Source: Basidiobolus meristosporus CBS 931.73
Lineage: Eukaryota; Basidiobolomycota; Basidiobolomycetes; Basidiobolales; Basidiobolaceae
NCBI GenBank assembly: GCA_002104905.1
Contig: MCFE01000314.1
Span: 33,367-97,366 of the forward strand
Direction: 5' to 3'
Length of the DNA stretch: 64,000 nt
Shown piece after piece: positions 10,335 through 21,954 of the stretch; position 1 is the stretch's first letter, and each line of letters opens with the position of its first letter. The notes beneath the pieces were generated by a model. That model saw only the letters and a program-made list of their open reading frames with translations, was not told where the DNA came from and made no database searches. The position numbers and the translations under genes are program-made.

Positions 10335-12415
10335 ATGTTCGCTTTAAGACTACCTTCGATGGCTTGTCGAGCCCCGCTCAAGCCCAGTTATGGCCTGTTT
10401 GGTCTACGTACAAGTGTGGAAGCACCTGTCCTCAACAAGTCCCTTGGCCAGGCCACTTACCGCTTCCTACGCGCCTATTCCAGTGCCGCTGCGGACCCAG
10501 AGAACAAAGAAGCCGCTGTCAACACTCTTGGTACCCTTATTGACTCGAAATTCATCCGAAATATTGGTATTATTGGTAAGTGCCACTGCCCAGGATACGT
10601 TTCAAAGACCGCTTCTAACGGTTTTGGTTTTGTGTAGCTCACGTCGATCACGGAAAAACCACCCTCGTCGACAGTTTGCTTCGCCAGTCCGGAACCTTAC
10701 AAAACCTGTCTGATGTCCGTGTCATGGATTCCAACGCGCTCGAGAAGGAGCGTGGTATTACCATTTTGTCCAAGGTGACCAGCATCATGTACAAAAATCA
10801 CCGTATCAACATCGTCGATACCCCTGGTCACGCTGATTTCGGCGGCGAGGTCGAGCGTATCCTCTCGATGGTTGATGGCGTTGCTCTGGTGGTCGATGCC
10901 ACCGAAGGCCCCATGACCCAAACAAAGTTTGTCCTCTCGAAAGCCTTGGAGGCTGGCCTGAAGCCCTTGGTGGTGATCAACAAGGTAGACAGACCTACCG
11001 CACGGACCGCCGAGGTTGACAGCGAGCTCCTTGACCTTTTCATGACCTTGGGTGCCAATGACGACCAGTTGGAGTATCCAATTGTCTACGCATCTGGCAA
11101 GGATGGCTGGGCCGTGGAGAATGTGGGCGATGAGCCTCAAAACATGAACCCCCTCTTCGATCTGATTTTGGACCGCGTCCCCAGTCCAAATGTAGACAGA
11201 AGCTCGCCATTTTCGATGCTTGTTACACAAATAGAAAGCAACCCATACTTGGGTAAATGCTTCTTGGGCAAGATCACATCTGGCACCATCAAGGTGAATG
11301 ATCGCCTTCACGCACTCGATCCCGAGGGTAATGTCACCGACGAGGCTCGTGTTACCAAGCTGTTCACTCGTACTGGCCTTGAGCAGATCATCGTGGACGA
11401 GGCTGGTGCTGGTGACATCATCACCATTGCTGGTGTCAAGAATGCCACCGTCAACTCAACTCTTTGCAATCCAGAGGTCGTGACCCCTCTTCCATCCACT
11501 CCAGTTGACCCACCTACGGTCTCCATGTTCTTTGGCGTTAATGACTCCCCCATTGCTGGACAAGAGGGCAAGTATCTCACCTCCACCATGATTCGCGATC
11601 GTCTCCTCAAAGAAGCCGAGACCAACGTTGCTCTTTCCGTGTCCCAAACCGCCGGCCAAGAGGGCGTGGAGGTGTGTGGAAGAGGTGAATTGCAACTTGG
11701 TATTCTCATTGAAACTATGCGTCGTGAGGGCTTTGAGCTGTCCATCTCCCCACCACGAGTGGTTCTTCGTAAAGACCCCAAGACCGGAGCCACCCTTGAG
11801 CCAGTGGAAGAGGTGACCATCGATGTGGATCACGAGTTCACCGGAACCATCATCGAGAAGTTGGCCCAACGTAAGGCTGAGATGAAGATCTTCACCGAAG
11901 CCGGAGACAAGGCGCGTCTCATTTTCCATTGCCCAACTCGTGGTCTCTTGGGCTACCACGCGGAGTTCAAGAACGATACTCGCGGATTGGGTGTGTTGAA
12001 TCATATCTTCCATGCTTGGGAGCCATACAAGGGCGAGATGGAGAAAACTCGTAAAGGAGCCTTGGTATCAACCGCGGTCGGTGATTCAACCTCGTACGCG
12101 CTTTCCTTGATCGAGCCAAGAGGAAAGCTCTTCGTGTTGCCCGGCAACAAGATCTACACCGGCATGGTGATCGGCGAGTACAGCAAGGACACCTCTGACC
12201 TTGAGGTCAACCCTGTGCGTGCCAAGGCAGTCAACAACATGAGAGCTGCTGGTAAGGACGACGCCATCAAACTCAGCCCTATCAAGCCCATGTCTCTCGA
12301 AGAAATTATCGCCTACGTTGGCAACGATGAGGTGGTGGAGGTCACCCCCGAGTCGATCCGCCTTCGTAAGAAGGAGCTTGATCCTACCAAGAGAAAGCAA
12401 AGATCCAAGAAATGA
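10335..12415 (+). CDS. TypA/BipA ribosome-binding GTPase, probably mitochondrial
   Basis: Two exons, 10335-10575 and 10638-12415, give 672 residues. An N-terminal extension of about 65 residues, rich in Arg, Ser and Ala, resembles a mitochondrial targeting peptide. The G1 motif AHVDHGKT sits at residues 81-88, split by the intron just before it. RGIT (G2), DTPGH (G3, about 141) and NKVD (G4, about 195) follow, then domains II, III and V. The C-terminal BipA-specific block NPVRAKAVNNMRAAGKDDAIKL and EVTPESIRLRKKELD separates it from EF4/Guf1 and EF-G. BipA is a bacterial-type 50S assembly and stress GTPase; organelle function in this fungus is inferred from the targeting sequence. Upstream TTG codons are not needed, because the ATG at 10335 begins the targeting peptide. 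Confidence 0.9.
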
Positions 12416-12704
12416 AGCTGATTCGACTCGCACTCAATAGTCTATTGCACGTATTATCATAGCAACCCTCCATTCATTTATCACATAATCAACATTGAAT
12501 AGACCCACTGAACCGCACCACTTCTCACATTCAATTCCATTCTTCTGTAACTCTTGTCGTTTAGTGATACTTTGTAGCAGCATATAAACCGTTTTCCCAT
12601 TGTTGAGTGGTGTTTATTTTTTCGATTATATTACAGTACTCTAGCTTGTAAATACCCAACGCTGAGGTGAATCTAATTGATATGCTACAATCGCCAGTTC
12701 AGAG

Positions 12705-15700
12705 TCAACGGGGAGCTTTGGGCATCTTTCGCTTCGTGTCCTCCTCAATGTCCTTCGCTTTGTAGTAATGTGGCGCCAATTCCAACAACCATTCAGGCTT
12801 GATCTCTGTCACCTGTCTCATAAACTCCCGGGTGGTAAACACCAGTTCGAAGTACATCACCCATTTTGGTCTTTCCTCGAATAATCCACTGCTAGGATGA
12901 ATGTTGACAGTTTGATTGTGCTTGGCGGTGCGGTAAGCATCGCCGGAGCGTTGCAGCCGGGCGGCGTTGCAGAAAAACCCTGCCGTGAGTGCCTTCTTAA
13001 TGGGAGTGGTGTCGGACGAGTTGGGGTTCGAAACAGGGACAATCTCGATTCTCTCAACCAGCCCAATCAGCTGATCACGAACATCTCGAGCTTTTGTCAT
13101 GGATCGATACTGAATGAAGTTTTCGTAGCACCACTGCATGGAAAAGTTGGTTTCTACCCATTGATTCCAGACGTTAAGTAATGTGAGGTGATCGCCTTCG
13201 GGATGGGTGAGGTTTTGGCGTGCTTTGTCTGCGTGGAACTTCTTGTCTTTTGGTCGATAGAACACCGAGTTTTGAACAGTCAACATGGCACAAATGGACA
13301 ATATCTCTTCGGAGCAATTGAAGTCCTCTGAGGCAACGATGGTCTTTGCCAGCATTGGATCAGTTGGTAACTCGGCCATTCTTCTACCAAGCTTCGTCAG
13401 TTCGCCACGGTCGTTTAGAGCACCTAGCGCATAAAGCTGTTCCAGAGCACGGATTAATGTCTCCGCGGGTGGGGGATCCATGAAGTCAAATTCAATAAGA
13501 TCATTAATACCCAAACTCTTGAGCAGTAAAACGGTGTTTCCTAGGTTGGATCGTTGGATTTCTGGAATGGTGTTCATCTCCATCTCGTTGAAATATGACC
13601 ACTGAGTGTAGAGACGGAAGCATTTCCCTGCTCCGACTCGCCCAGCTCTTCCAGCTCTTTGATCCGCTGAAGCTCTGGAGCATGGTGAGACAACGAGCGA
13701 CTCCATGCCATTTCTTGGATTATAGCATTTTTGTTTAGCAAATCCAGGGTCAATTACATACACAATCCCGTCAACGGTGATCGAGGTCTCAGCAATATTA
13801 GTTGCCAGGATGACTTTGCGGGCACCTTCAGGTGTGGGCTCGAAGATCTTCCCTTGCATTTCGGATGGCAGAGATGAGTAGATAGGGCAGATGATGAGTT
13901 CTTTGATTTTGCTTCCCAAGACACGACACGTTTGCTGGAGGCTCTCGTGAGCGCTCTCGATCTCTTCTTGACCCGTGAGAAATACAAGGATATCTCCTTT
14001 GCCTTGAGTAACGTGGATTTGCATGATAGTAGTGATGGCGGCCTGCAAATAATTGGCTTCGGGAGCCTTGGTATAATACACCTCAACAGGAAAGGGACGG
14101 CCAGGAATCATGAAAATGGGAGCATTGTCAAAGTACTCCGAGAACTTCTGTGCGTCCATGGTAGCGCTGGAAATGAGAAGCTTTAAATCGGGCCGATATC
14201 TAGCAATATCCTTCACCAATCCGAATAAGATGTCAGTATGAAGCGTTCTCTCGTGGGCTTCATCGATAATGAGTGCACTATAGCTGGACAAATCTGGTTC
14301 GGTCAGGAACTCACGGAGTAGCATACCGTCTGTCATATATTTCATAACAGTTTTATCGGAAGTGCAGTCTTCAAAACGAATTGAATAACCAACTTCGTAG
14401 CCGAGTTTGACTCCCATTTCTTCTGCTACACGAGCAGCAACACTCATAGCCGCTACTCTTCTAGGCTGCGTACAGCCGACTTTCTTGCCACCTTTGGTGT
14501 ACCCTTCTTCATAGAGATACTGCGGAAGCTGTGTAGTTTTTCCAGATCCAGTTTCTCCAACGATGATGAGTACTTGATGCTCAGCAATTGCGTCAACAAG
14601 CTGCTGTCTATAACTATAGATGGGAAGCGATTTCCGGACCTCTTTGATAGACATCTGCTTTCGTTCCCACTCACTTATCTTCTCTCCCTCTTCTTCTTGT
14701 GCCTTCTCGTTGAGGGTTGACTGTAGGATGAAATCAATCTGTTGCTCATCAAACACATAGTCATAATCGTCTTGCTCGTCGTGCCGGGGTCGATCCTTGG
14801 CGCCAACTTTAAGTTGGGATTTGTTGATTTGACTCATCTCCCATTGATCCTGCTCAGAAACGAATTTTTGATTTTGGTCTTCTTCGTAGCGTTTGTAAAG
14901 CACCTCCTCTTTCTTCTTTCGATCTATTTTCCCCTTTTCAGTTATGTAGTCTTCGGGCATAACATATCCGTCAACCTTGTCATCAATCTTCAGACGCTCT
15001 TCAGCAAGCCTTAATACCTCTTTGTTGTATTCGTGGGCTTCAATTTCTTTCTTGGTTAGTTTTTCATCTCTGAATAGAACTTCTTCATCTTCGATTTTCC
15101 TTCTTAAGAGCTCCAATCGTTGTTCTTCGCGTAGCTTCAAGTACTGTTGACGGGAGCGCTCACGAATATTAGGGAGAGCGGATTTTCTGGCTTCCGGATC
15201 GTCGGCGAGATTGCGGCGCTTTGCTGCCTCGGCTTCATTTTTACCAGATCTATCTTCAATCAACTTTTTGGTTTTCTCGAGATCCTTATTCTTCAGTCTT
15301 TCGGCAAACTCATCTCGTTCCTTAAGATCTTGCATTCTCTGTTCTTCTGCATTTTGGAATTCCGTTTCAGGATCAACGGAAGAATCCTCTGTTGGTTGGT
15401 ATCTGTTGATTTGCTCTTCGTCGCTATCCCATTGACCGTCATCTTCCCGCTTTCTGAGTTGCTTTCCTTTATTCTTTTTGGAAGAAATGTTGACATCAAT
15501 CAATGTTGTGTCTTCGGAGATGACACCGACTTTCGGGAGACTAGTTTTCGAGACTTTGCTGGAACGCGGCTCTTCAGCTCTTTCTACTTTTCTCTTTGAG
15601 CTTGGCGCTTGATGGGGAACGCGTGAATATAACTCAGAAGCAAAGTTTTTCGCTGCATCGCTTGCGGAAAATCCTTCGTTTTTCAAGGTACTATAGAGTT

Positions 15701-15812
15701 GCTCTGGGCTGCTGGATTTTTTAGCTGAGCTAATTAGATACTCCACTACCTCCTTGGAAGATAGGCCAAGAAATTTGAATACATTATCCGACACCCAGCT
15801 CTTAAGATCCAT
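12705..15812 (-). CDS. PRP2: DEAH-box pre-mRNA splicing helicase Prp2/DHX16
   Basis: A single exon codes for 1,035 residues, very close to human DHX16 (about 1,041). DHX16/Prp2 activates the spliceosome before the first catalytic step. The N-terminus (MDLKSWVSDNVFKFLGLSSKEVVEYLI) matches the DHX16-specific helical region. A charged linker with KKEIEAHEYNKEVLRLAEERL follows. Motif I GETGSGKTTQ lies near residue 420, motif II DEAH near 516, SAT near 550 and motif VI QRAGRAGR near 722. Winged-helix, ratchet (HA2) and OB-fold regions follow, with a normal C-terminus (ELAPHYYKAKDIEED). The ATG at 15812 is preferred over an upstream in-frame GTG at 15836. It is head-to-head with cullin-4 (343-base spacer) and tail-to-tail with TypA (289-base spacer). 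The absence of introns contrasts with its neighbours. Confidence 0.95.
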   Translation of the reverse strand: MDLKSWVSDNVFKFLGLSSKEVVEYLISSAKKSSSPEQLYSTLKNEGFSASDAAKNFASELYSRVPHQAPSSKRKVERAEEPRSSKVSKTSLPKVGVISEDTTLIDVNISSKKNKGKQLRKREDDGQWDSDEEQINRYQPTEDSSVDPETEFQNAEEQRMQDLKERDEFAERLKNKDLEKTKKLIEDRSGKNEAEAAKRRNLADDPEARKSALPNIRERSRQQYLKLREEQRLELLRRKIEDEEVLFRDEKLTKKEIEAHEYNKEVLRLAEERLKIDDKVDGYVMPEDYITEKGKIDRKKKEEVLYKRYEEDQNQKFVSEQDQWEMSQINKSQLKVGAKDRPRHDEQDDYDYVFDEQQIDFILQSTLNEKAQEEEGEKISEWERKQMSIKEVRKSLPIYSYRQQLVDAIAEHQVLIIVGETGSGKTTQLPQYLYEEGYTKGGKKVGCTQPRRVAAMSVAARVAEEMGVKLGYEVGYSIRFEDCTSDKTVMKYMTDGMLLREFLTEPDLSSYSALIIDEAHERTLHTDILFGLVKDIARYRPDLKLLISSATMDAQKFSEYFDNAPIFMIPGRPFPVEVYYTKAPEANYLQAAITTIMQIHVTQGKGDILVFLTGQEEIESAHESLQQTCRVLGSKIKELIICPIYSSLPSEMQGKIFEPTPEGARKVILATNIAETSITVDGIVYVIDPGFAKQKCYNPRNGMESLVVSPCSRASADQRAGRAGRVGAGKCFRLYTQWSYFNEMEMNTIPEIQRSNLGNTVLLLKSLGINDLIEFDFMDPPPAETLIRALEQLYALGALNDRGELTKLGRRMAELPTDPMLAKTIVASEDFNCSEEILSICAMLTVQNSVFYRPKDKKFHADKARQNLTHPEGDHLTLLNVWNQWVETNFSMQWCYENFIQYRSMTKARDVRDQLIGLVERIEIVPVSNPNSSDTTPIKKALTAGFFCNAARLQRSGDAYRTAKHNQTVNIHPSSGLFEERPKWVMYFELVFTTREFMRQVTEIKPEWLLELAPHYYKAKDIEEDTKRKMPKAPR

Positions 15813-15900
15813 GATTCTTGGAGTCGTGAAATCCACTATTCACCTTTGTCTGTGAAGACCTCAATTGTATCCTAACTATTGCGGAAAAATTAGCATTCAT

Positions 15901-15906
15901 CACGTG
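15901..15906. promoter_or_regulatory. CACGTG E-box in the PRP2-CUL4 divergent promoter
   Basis: CACGTG lies 89 bases upstream of the PRP2 start (15812, minus) and 250 bases upstream of the cullin-4 start (16156, plus), so one bound factor could affect both genes. Function is inferred from the motif only. Confidence 0.3.
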
Positions 15907-16155
15907 AAGCATTCATTCCGTAGCGCTGATCGATCACGACCAATCAATGACTAATTTGATTGATTGTGACTTTACGCAGTCCTACAAATCAGATGTTTTA
16001 TTTCATCATGAAGTGTTCGTCATCTCCCAAATTACTCGACATTTATGCAGAAAAAAAATCAGAATAAATACATTAATAACATCCGTAACTAAACAGATGC
16101 TGAAAGTATTTTGAGGCACTTCGTGTCTTCTGGATGAATACCCCCTCTTTTTTAC

Positions 16156-19100
16156 ATGCCATCCGATAAAAGCAGCCGGTCCACGAAGTCGACCCACTCA
16201 ACAAGGACCAGCGTTGGCAGAACCAACAGAGCGAATATCAACAAGAATACAACAGGACAAAACAACTCCTCGAGTCTTACTCGACCCTTTGAAGCCAGCC
16301 TTGATTCCGATTCTTATCCTTCGCCAAAGAGGCAACGTACAATAGCAGAAATGTTTACTACAAACGGACAAACCTCCACTGGAAAAGCTCGTGAAGAAAA
16401 CCCAAAGTTGACTGTCCAGTCCAGTCAGCAGTCATATCACTCGTCTAATGGTTCCACGTCTGCTGGAGGCTTTGGGTTCTCGATACCTAGTGGTTCTTCA
16501 GGTTTCAACACTAATAAAGAGAATATAACCTCCTCCAAACATGACCAAACGTTCGGGAAGAACCTCAGTCAGAACGGTTCGTTTAACTCTTCGAATAACT
16601 CCCGGATTGGCTTGGGCAAAACCCCAGTTAAGAAACTAGTCATCAAAAGCTTCAAAGGTCTAGTTGTTTATACAAGTGCTTCGGATATAGTATCATAGGA
16701 CCTTTTTTACTAATACTACCTTATTTAGTCAAACCCAAGCTTCCTGAAAATTACGAATCAGACACCTGGGAGAAGCTTAAAGGAGCTGTCAAAGCTGTAC
16801 ATGAAAGCCAGCCGGTTCCTGATAGTCTGGAAGAGCTTTATAAAGTCTGTGATGGTATTTTCCTTCGAACCATTCCGTTTTCTCATATTAATGAGCCTCA
16901 TTTAGGCTTGTGAAAATCTATGCCATCATAAAATGGCGAATTCATTATATCGAAAGCTTAAAGCGGAATGTGAATCGCATGTCGTAGAGGAGCTGGGAAA
17001 ACTCAAAAAGTACAGTACCTTGCTCATTATAACCGCCTTTGCACTCTTGTTCTGAGCATGTTTCTGAACAATTAATAGTAATATCACCACGAATGAGATC
17101 TTTCTAGCTGCTGTCGACAATTGCTGGAAAAACCATTGTCGTCAAATGGTAAATAGTCCTCCACAATCTTTTGCGAACTGAGTTAACATGCCATATCAAG
17201 ATCATGATTAGAAGTATATTTTTATACCTTGACCGGACCTATGTGTTACAGACCTCCGGTCTCTCTTCCCTCTGGTAGGCAACCTGGGATTACAGTATCC
17301 AACAACATGAGGCTAACCACGTCACGAACGAACAGGGATATGGGGTTGGATCTGTATAGGGACTACGTTATGGAGTCTAAAGAAATCCGCAAAAAAACAC
17401 TCGATGGACTACTTGGTTTAATAGAAAAGGAAAGATCTGGAGAATCAATCAATCGGGCTATCCTCAAATCGCTGTTGAGGATGTTCATTGACCTAGGAAT
17501 TTACTTCAGCGGCTTCGAAAGCGCATTCCTGGAATCTACGGAGCTATTCTACCGCAAAGAGAGTGACACCCGAGCCCACGGATTGGAGGTATCGAGCTAT
17601 CTTCTCTATGTTGAGCAGAAATTACAAGAGGAGAAAGATCGGACTCTTCATTATTTGGACAAAGAAACAAGGAAGCCTCTCATTGAGTTAATCGAAAGGG
17701 AGTTGATTGCAAGGCCTGTATCCTTGCTTCTTGAAAAAGGATTTGATGGCTTGGTTGCAAATGACCAAAAAGAGGATCTTTCGCGCTTGTATTCGCTTCT
17801 CGCTAGAGTCGGCCATCTAAACCAACTGAAAACTTTCTTTGGCGTTTACGTCAAGAAAGCAGGACTTGAGATCGTGACCGATGTCAGTAGAGACAACACT
17901 ATGGTGCAAGACCTGCTAAATTTCAAGCTCAAATTGGATGGGATCCTTGCGACCAGTTTCCAGCAAAACGAAAGCTTCTTCAACACTTTGAAGGAAAGCT
18001 TTGAGTCGTTCATTAATGTTAGACAGAACAAGCCAGCCGAAATGATCGCCAAATTTGTCGACTCGAAACTCCGCACTGGAAACAAAACTGCCACGGACGA
18101 GGAGCTTGAGAGCATTTTGGACAACGTTCTTATCTTGTTTAGATTTATCCAGGGCAAGGACGTATTTGAAGCGTTCTATAAACGTGATTTAGCCAAACGT
18201 TTGTTGCTCAACAAGAGTGCCTCTTTCGATGCTGAGAAGTCAATGCTATCAAAACTCAAGACCGAGTGTGGGGCTAGTTTTACTAGTAAATTGGAAGGAA
18301 TGTTTAAAGACATGGACGTATCTCGAGACATTATGATTTCCTTCCGTCAGACTCAGAAATACCAAGAGTTGTGCAAAGATATCGAACTCAACGTATCGGT
18401 TCTTACCCAAGGATACTGGCCAACTTACACCCCGACTGAGATCACTCTGCCAGAGCAAGTAAGTCAGATTGCTGGTATATTTTGCCCTAGGCACCACACC
18501 TCAACCATTCATCCAACTACAGATGACCGAATATCAAGAGGTGTTCAAGGCATTCTACCTGAGTAAGCATCATGGCCGTCGTTTGATGTGGCAACATTCA
18601 TTAGGTCATTGTGTTCTTAAGGCATACTTCCCCAAGGTGATTCTTATATGCATTGACCATGACGTTGGCCAAACGCTAATCTGCTTCATTCGATGATAAG
18701 GGGAAGAAAGAGCTTGCAGTATCGCTATACCAGGCTATGGTTCTGCTATTGTTCAATAGTATGGAAATCGACGCTAAACTAAGCTACAAGGAAATTTCTG
18801 CAGCGACTAATATAGGTTTGTCCTAAGATGATGTAGCGAATTTGCTCAGTCTGGCTAATCATGCAATGCTTGATCTAGAGCTGAAGGAGCTTGAACGCAC
18901 TCTGCAATCCTTGGCCTGCGGGAAAGTTCGAGTATTGACCAAGTATCCCAAAGGGCGAGAGATCGCTGAAACCGACAGTTTCTCCTTCAACAAGGACTTC
19001 ACTGCCCCGCTTTTCAGAATCAAAGTTAACGCTATTCAAATGAAAGAGACGGTAACATGGCTTTTGATCTGATTACGGGCTGAACCTCAAGTTAAAACCC

Positions 19101-19417
19101 TTCCCATTGTCAGGTTGAGGAGAACACCAACACCACCGAGAGAGTATTCCAAGACCGCCAGTATCAGGTAGATGCGGCCATTGTTAGAATCATGAAGACA
19201 CGGAAGCAGCTAAGCCACACCCTGCTCATGAACGAGCTTTTTGAACAACTCCGGTTCCCAGTGAAGGTATGTGTAGCGCGCTGGACATTGATTCGATGTA
19301 TGCTAATCTCATCCAATGCAGGCCTCTGATCTCAAGAAACGAATAGAATCATTGATTGATCGGGAGTATTTAGAGCGAGACAAAACCGATACGAGTGTAT
19401 ATAACTATCTGGCCTAA
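16156..19417 (+). CDS. CUL4: Cullin-4, scaffold of a CRL4 ubiquitin ligase, eleven exons
   Basis: Exons are 16156-16657, 16729-16844, 16906-17014, 17108-17148, 17201-17274, 17336-18458, 18523-18636, 18701-18815, 18879-19051, 19114-19266 and 19322-19417. They give 871 residues in one consistent phase. A Ser/Thr-rich N-terminal extension of about 155 residues precedes [18 protein letters not shown], the CUL4 hallmark. Three cullin repeats follow, then the cullin homology domain ([47 protein letters not shown]). The C-terminal winged helix carries [12 protein letters not shown] with the neddylation lysine, ending in YNYLA. In the known family it holds DDB1-DCAF substrate receptors at one end and Rbx1 at the other. 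Introns 1 and 2 begin with GTCT, a weak donor, while later ones are GTAAG- or GTATG-like. Confidence 0.93.
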
Positions 19418-19914
19418 CTTGACCATGGAAGCCAGGGCCTAAATAGCTTTGGGACCTTTCCACCCTTCATTGTAACTAATGGCAATAAGGACTGATCTCC
19501 AAGCCTGACTTGATTGACTAGCCACCATAGACTCTCCACTTTTGCCACTGAATATCGTCACCTCCTGTCCCCTTTATCATGATTCTTCTATCCCTTCATA
19601 TGATTTGTGTGTCGAGTCATGAACCACTGTAGCGAACGAAGACTATGATAAATGCACAGTCCAATGATGCGTCATCAATAAGAAATATGCCCGTCACAAA
19701 TCATTGCTCTGATCGAGACCATGGTCGTAATCTTTCAATCTATTAGTAATGGAAGGGGTCCATCATTTGACAAACTCACTGGCGCTGCGGATTCAATCCA
19801 GATTACACAATCGCGATTGATAACGTTCTATTGTGTGAGCCCATTTTTTTGGTTATTTTCGAACACATATACCGGCTACCCTCCAAAGCTTGAAAATCCA
19901 TATCCTCGCGAGAT

Positions 19915-20388
19915 ATGAACAAAGCGCCTCATTTACGTATTAAGCTTTCCCACAGAGGGGAGACCAATCTAGTTTTCGTTCAAGGTATTCCTCTAGCCTA
20001 TTCCCTTATTTTTGAAGCCCATTTTGCGGGAAACATTGACTTCTAATTTTTACACCGGATCACTTCATATAAATGCACATTGTTTGACCTTTTTACTTGC
20101 AACGTTTTTATCTAGAAGAGAATCTTAGCTTCGATCTTCTTGTGACACAGTTCCAGAAGGAGTATCCTGATTTTCAATTGAGTGATTACAGATTGCTATG
20201 GAAAGATATTGAAGGAGACTGGGTTTCAATAGCCGGTAACCTATCCAGCGCCCAGTTAGTTACGACATACTTATTAACAATGTTGTGATCCTAAAGAGGG
20301 CAACGATGCTTGGAAATATTTGAAAGAAACTGTCAAGCAAGGGCATCCAAGAATCCACGTCAAATCCCGAATTTCGGATGAAGTATAG
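19915..20388 (+). CDS. Small PB1-domain protein, three exons
   Basis: Exons 19915-19984, 20116-20235 and 20297-20388 join in phase to 93 residues that are almost entirely one PB1 domain. The basic-cluster start (LRIKLSHRGETNLVFVQ) fits a type II PB1 face. The acidic OPCA-like segment LLWKDIEGDWVSIAEGNDAW fits a type I face, and the end RIHVKSR matches the last PB1 strand. PB1 domains pair front-to-back, as in Cdc24-Bem1 or NADPH-oxidase regulators. A free-standing PB1 of this size is unusual, so an undetected upstream exon is possible. The stop at 20388 is only about 70 bases before the first clear NAD kinase coding sequence. Function unknown. Confidence 0.65.
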
Positions 20389-20455
20389 CTTCACAGTCAT
20401 GTTGTCTCTACACAGAATCGTTTTCGCTAACGTCGGAGGGGGGGTTTCTTTGTAG

Positions 20456-21691
20456 AATTCGACGCCGGAGAACTGCGCCAAAAACCGCACCTGTGTTTCC
20501 AGCTTGATAAACAGATACTCCAAAGTCACCACCTCAATAAGTGAACTGAAGTCCTACTTGGTCGAGCTTGAGATAGTTACCACCATCGTAATAGTGACCA
20601 AACCCACGCCAGAGCTAGTAAAGCACACCAAACTGGTGGCGGTTTGGCTTTTGGAGAAGTACAAGAACCTAACCGTTTATGTGGGAGACACTTTCAAACA
20701 AAATCCAGCCTTCAGCTATGAGACTCTCTCTGCAGAAAGCCCCACCATCGTGGACAGATTGAAATTCTGGTCGCGGCAGGACTTCCCAGAATGTGTGGAC
20801 TTGGCCGTCACCCTCGGTGGTGACGGGACAGTACTTTATACCTCCCTGCTATTCCAGAGGAAGGTGCCACCTATCCTCTCGTTCCACCTGGGATCGTTGG
20901 GATTCCTGACCGTCTTCAACTTTGGACAATTCCAAGAGACTCTTGGCCATATCATTGATAGTCAGTCGATTCACGCAAACCTTCGAATGAGAATCAAATG
21001 CACCGTATACAAGCGAATCACCAACTGTGTGTCGGACATAGAGAATCTGACGGATCCCAGCAGTGAGCCAAGCATATGCAACCTCTGCCTTGACGACCCG
21101 GTGGGTGAGAACTCATGCTCGCTGTCGAAGTGTGGAGTGCATCATGTGTTGAACGAGTTGGTGGTGGACCGTGGGGCGAACCCCAACATGGTGATGTTGG
21201 AACTGTTTGTCGACAATACACATTTGACAACCATCCTAGCGGATGGACTGGTCATTGCCACTGCAACCGGATCCACCGCCTACTCATTGTCTGCTGGAGG
21301 CTCGCTCATCCATCCGGAAATGTGTGCCATCCTGGTGACTCAGATCTGCCCACACACCCTGACCTGTCGACCGATGGTGATTCCTGGATATAAAGAGCTC
21401 AGGATATGTGTGCCACCCCAAGCAAGAAGCACAGCATGGGTAAGTTCCACTCCCGACGATTTGCTCACCATCCAATACTAACCCCGCCAATAGGCCTCGT
21501 TTGATGGACATCACCGGGTGGAGCTGAATCGTGGGGACTCGATCACCATCACCGCCTCTAACTACCCGCTACCATCGATCTGCAAAGATGACCAGTCAAT
21601 AGATTGGTTCAACGGATTACGTAAGGTGTTGAACTGGAATGAAAGACAGCGTCAAAAACCGTTTCACTCCGACTCATGGGACATCGAATAA
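20456..21691 (+). CDS. NAD(+)/NADH kinase, 5' end uncertain
   Basis: The enzyme phosphorylates NAD to NADP. Clear coding exons are 20456-21439 and 21494-21691. The Gly-rich LGGDGTVLYTS motif lies about 120 residues in, and GSLGFLT and the second motif ATGSTAYSLSAGGSLIHP are intact. The end ASFDGHHRVELNRGDSITI matches the normal C-terminal sheet. The 5' end is unclear. An in-frame ATG at 20399 is separated from the body by a TAG at 20453-20455, and the bases before 20456 (TTTCTTTGTAG) look like a splice acceptor. A donor within that short stretch would make an intron of only about 24 bases, so the true first exon may lie farther upstream and overlap the PB1 gene region. The Cys-rich insert (CNLCLDDPVGENSCSLSKC) is unusual. 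Confidence 0.85.
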
Positions 21692-21954
21692 ACCTCCTCT
21701 TTGATCATTTCCACAGTAGAGCTTTCGCTTTGAATGGGTTCTTTTATTGTTGAATGGTCTCGGGCGCCTCAAGAGACGCTCTCGAAAGTGGAGGAGTGAG
21801 AATGCATGCTTGTCCCTGAGGCTGGACATAGTATTCAACAGCATTGATCGGAATTAGAAAAGGAATTTCGAAATTATGAATACAGAGGGTCAACACGAGA
21901 CAAGCATCGTGTTAGGGTAAATAAGAAGTGAATGCTACATCTAGGCAAAAGGGT

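Noticed and set aside
10697-11311. Minus-strand frame of 204 codons inside the TypA gene
   Set aside because: Antisense shadow of conserved GTPase motifs; no independent domain.
15147-15599. Plus-strand hydrophobic frame inside PRP2
   Set aside because: Antisense of the charged Lys/Glu linker, which reads as Leu/Phe/Ser-rich on the other strand.
15812-15836. Extended PRP2 start at an upstream in-frame codon
   Set aside because: The upstream codon is GTG, and conservation with DHX16 begins at the ATG at 15812.
19721-19918. 65-codon plus-strand frame before the PB1 gene
   Set aside because: No motif, and it overlaps the probable PB1 start; more likely the 3' UTR of cullin-4 or promoter.
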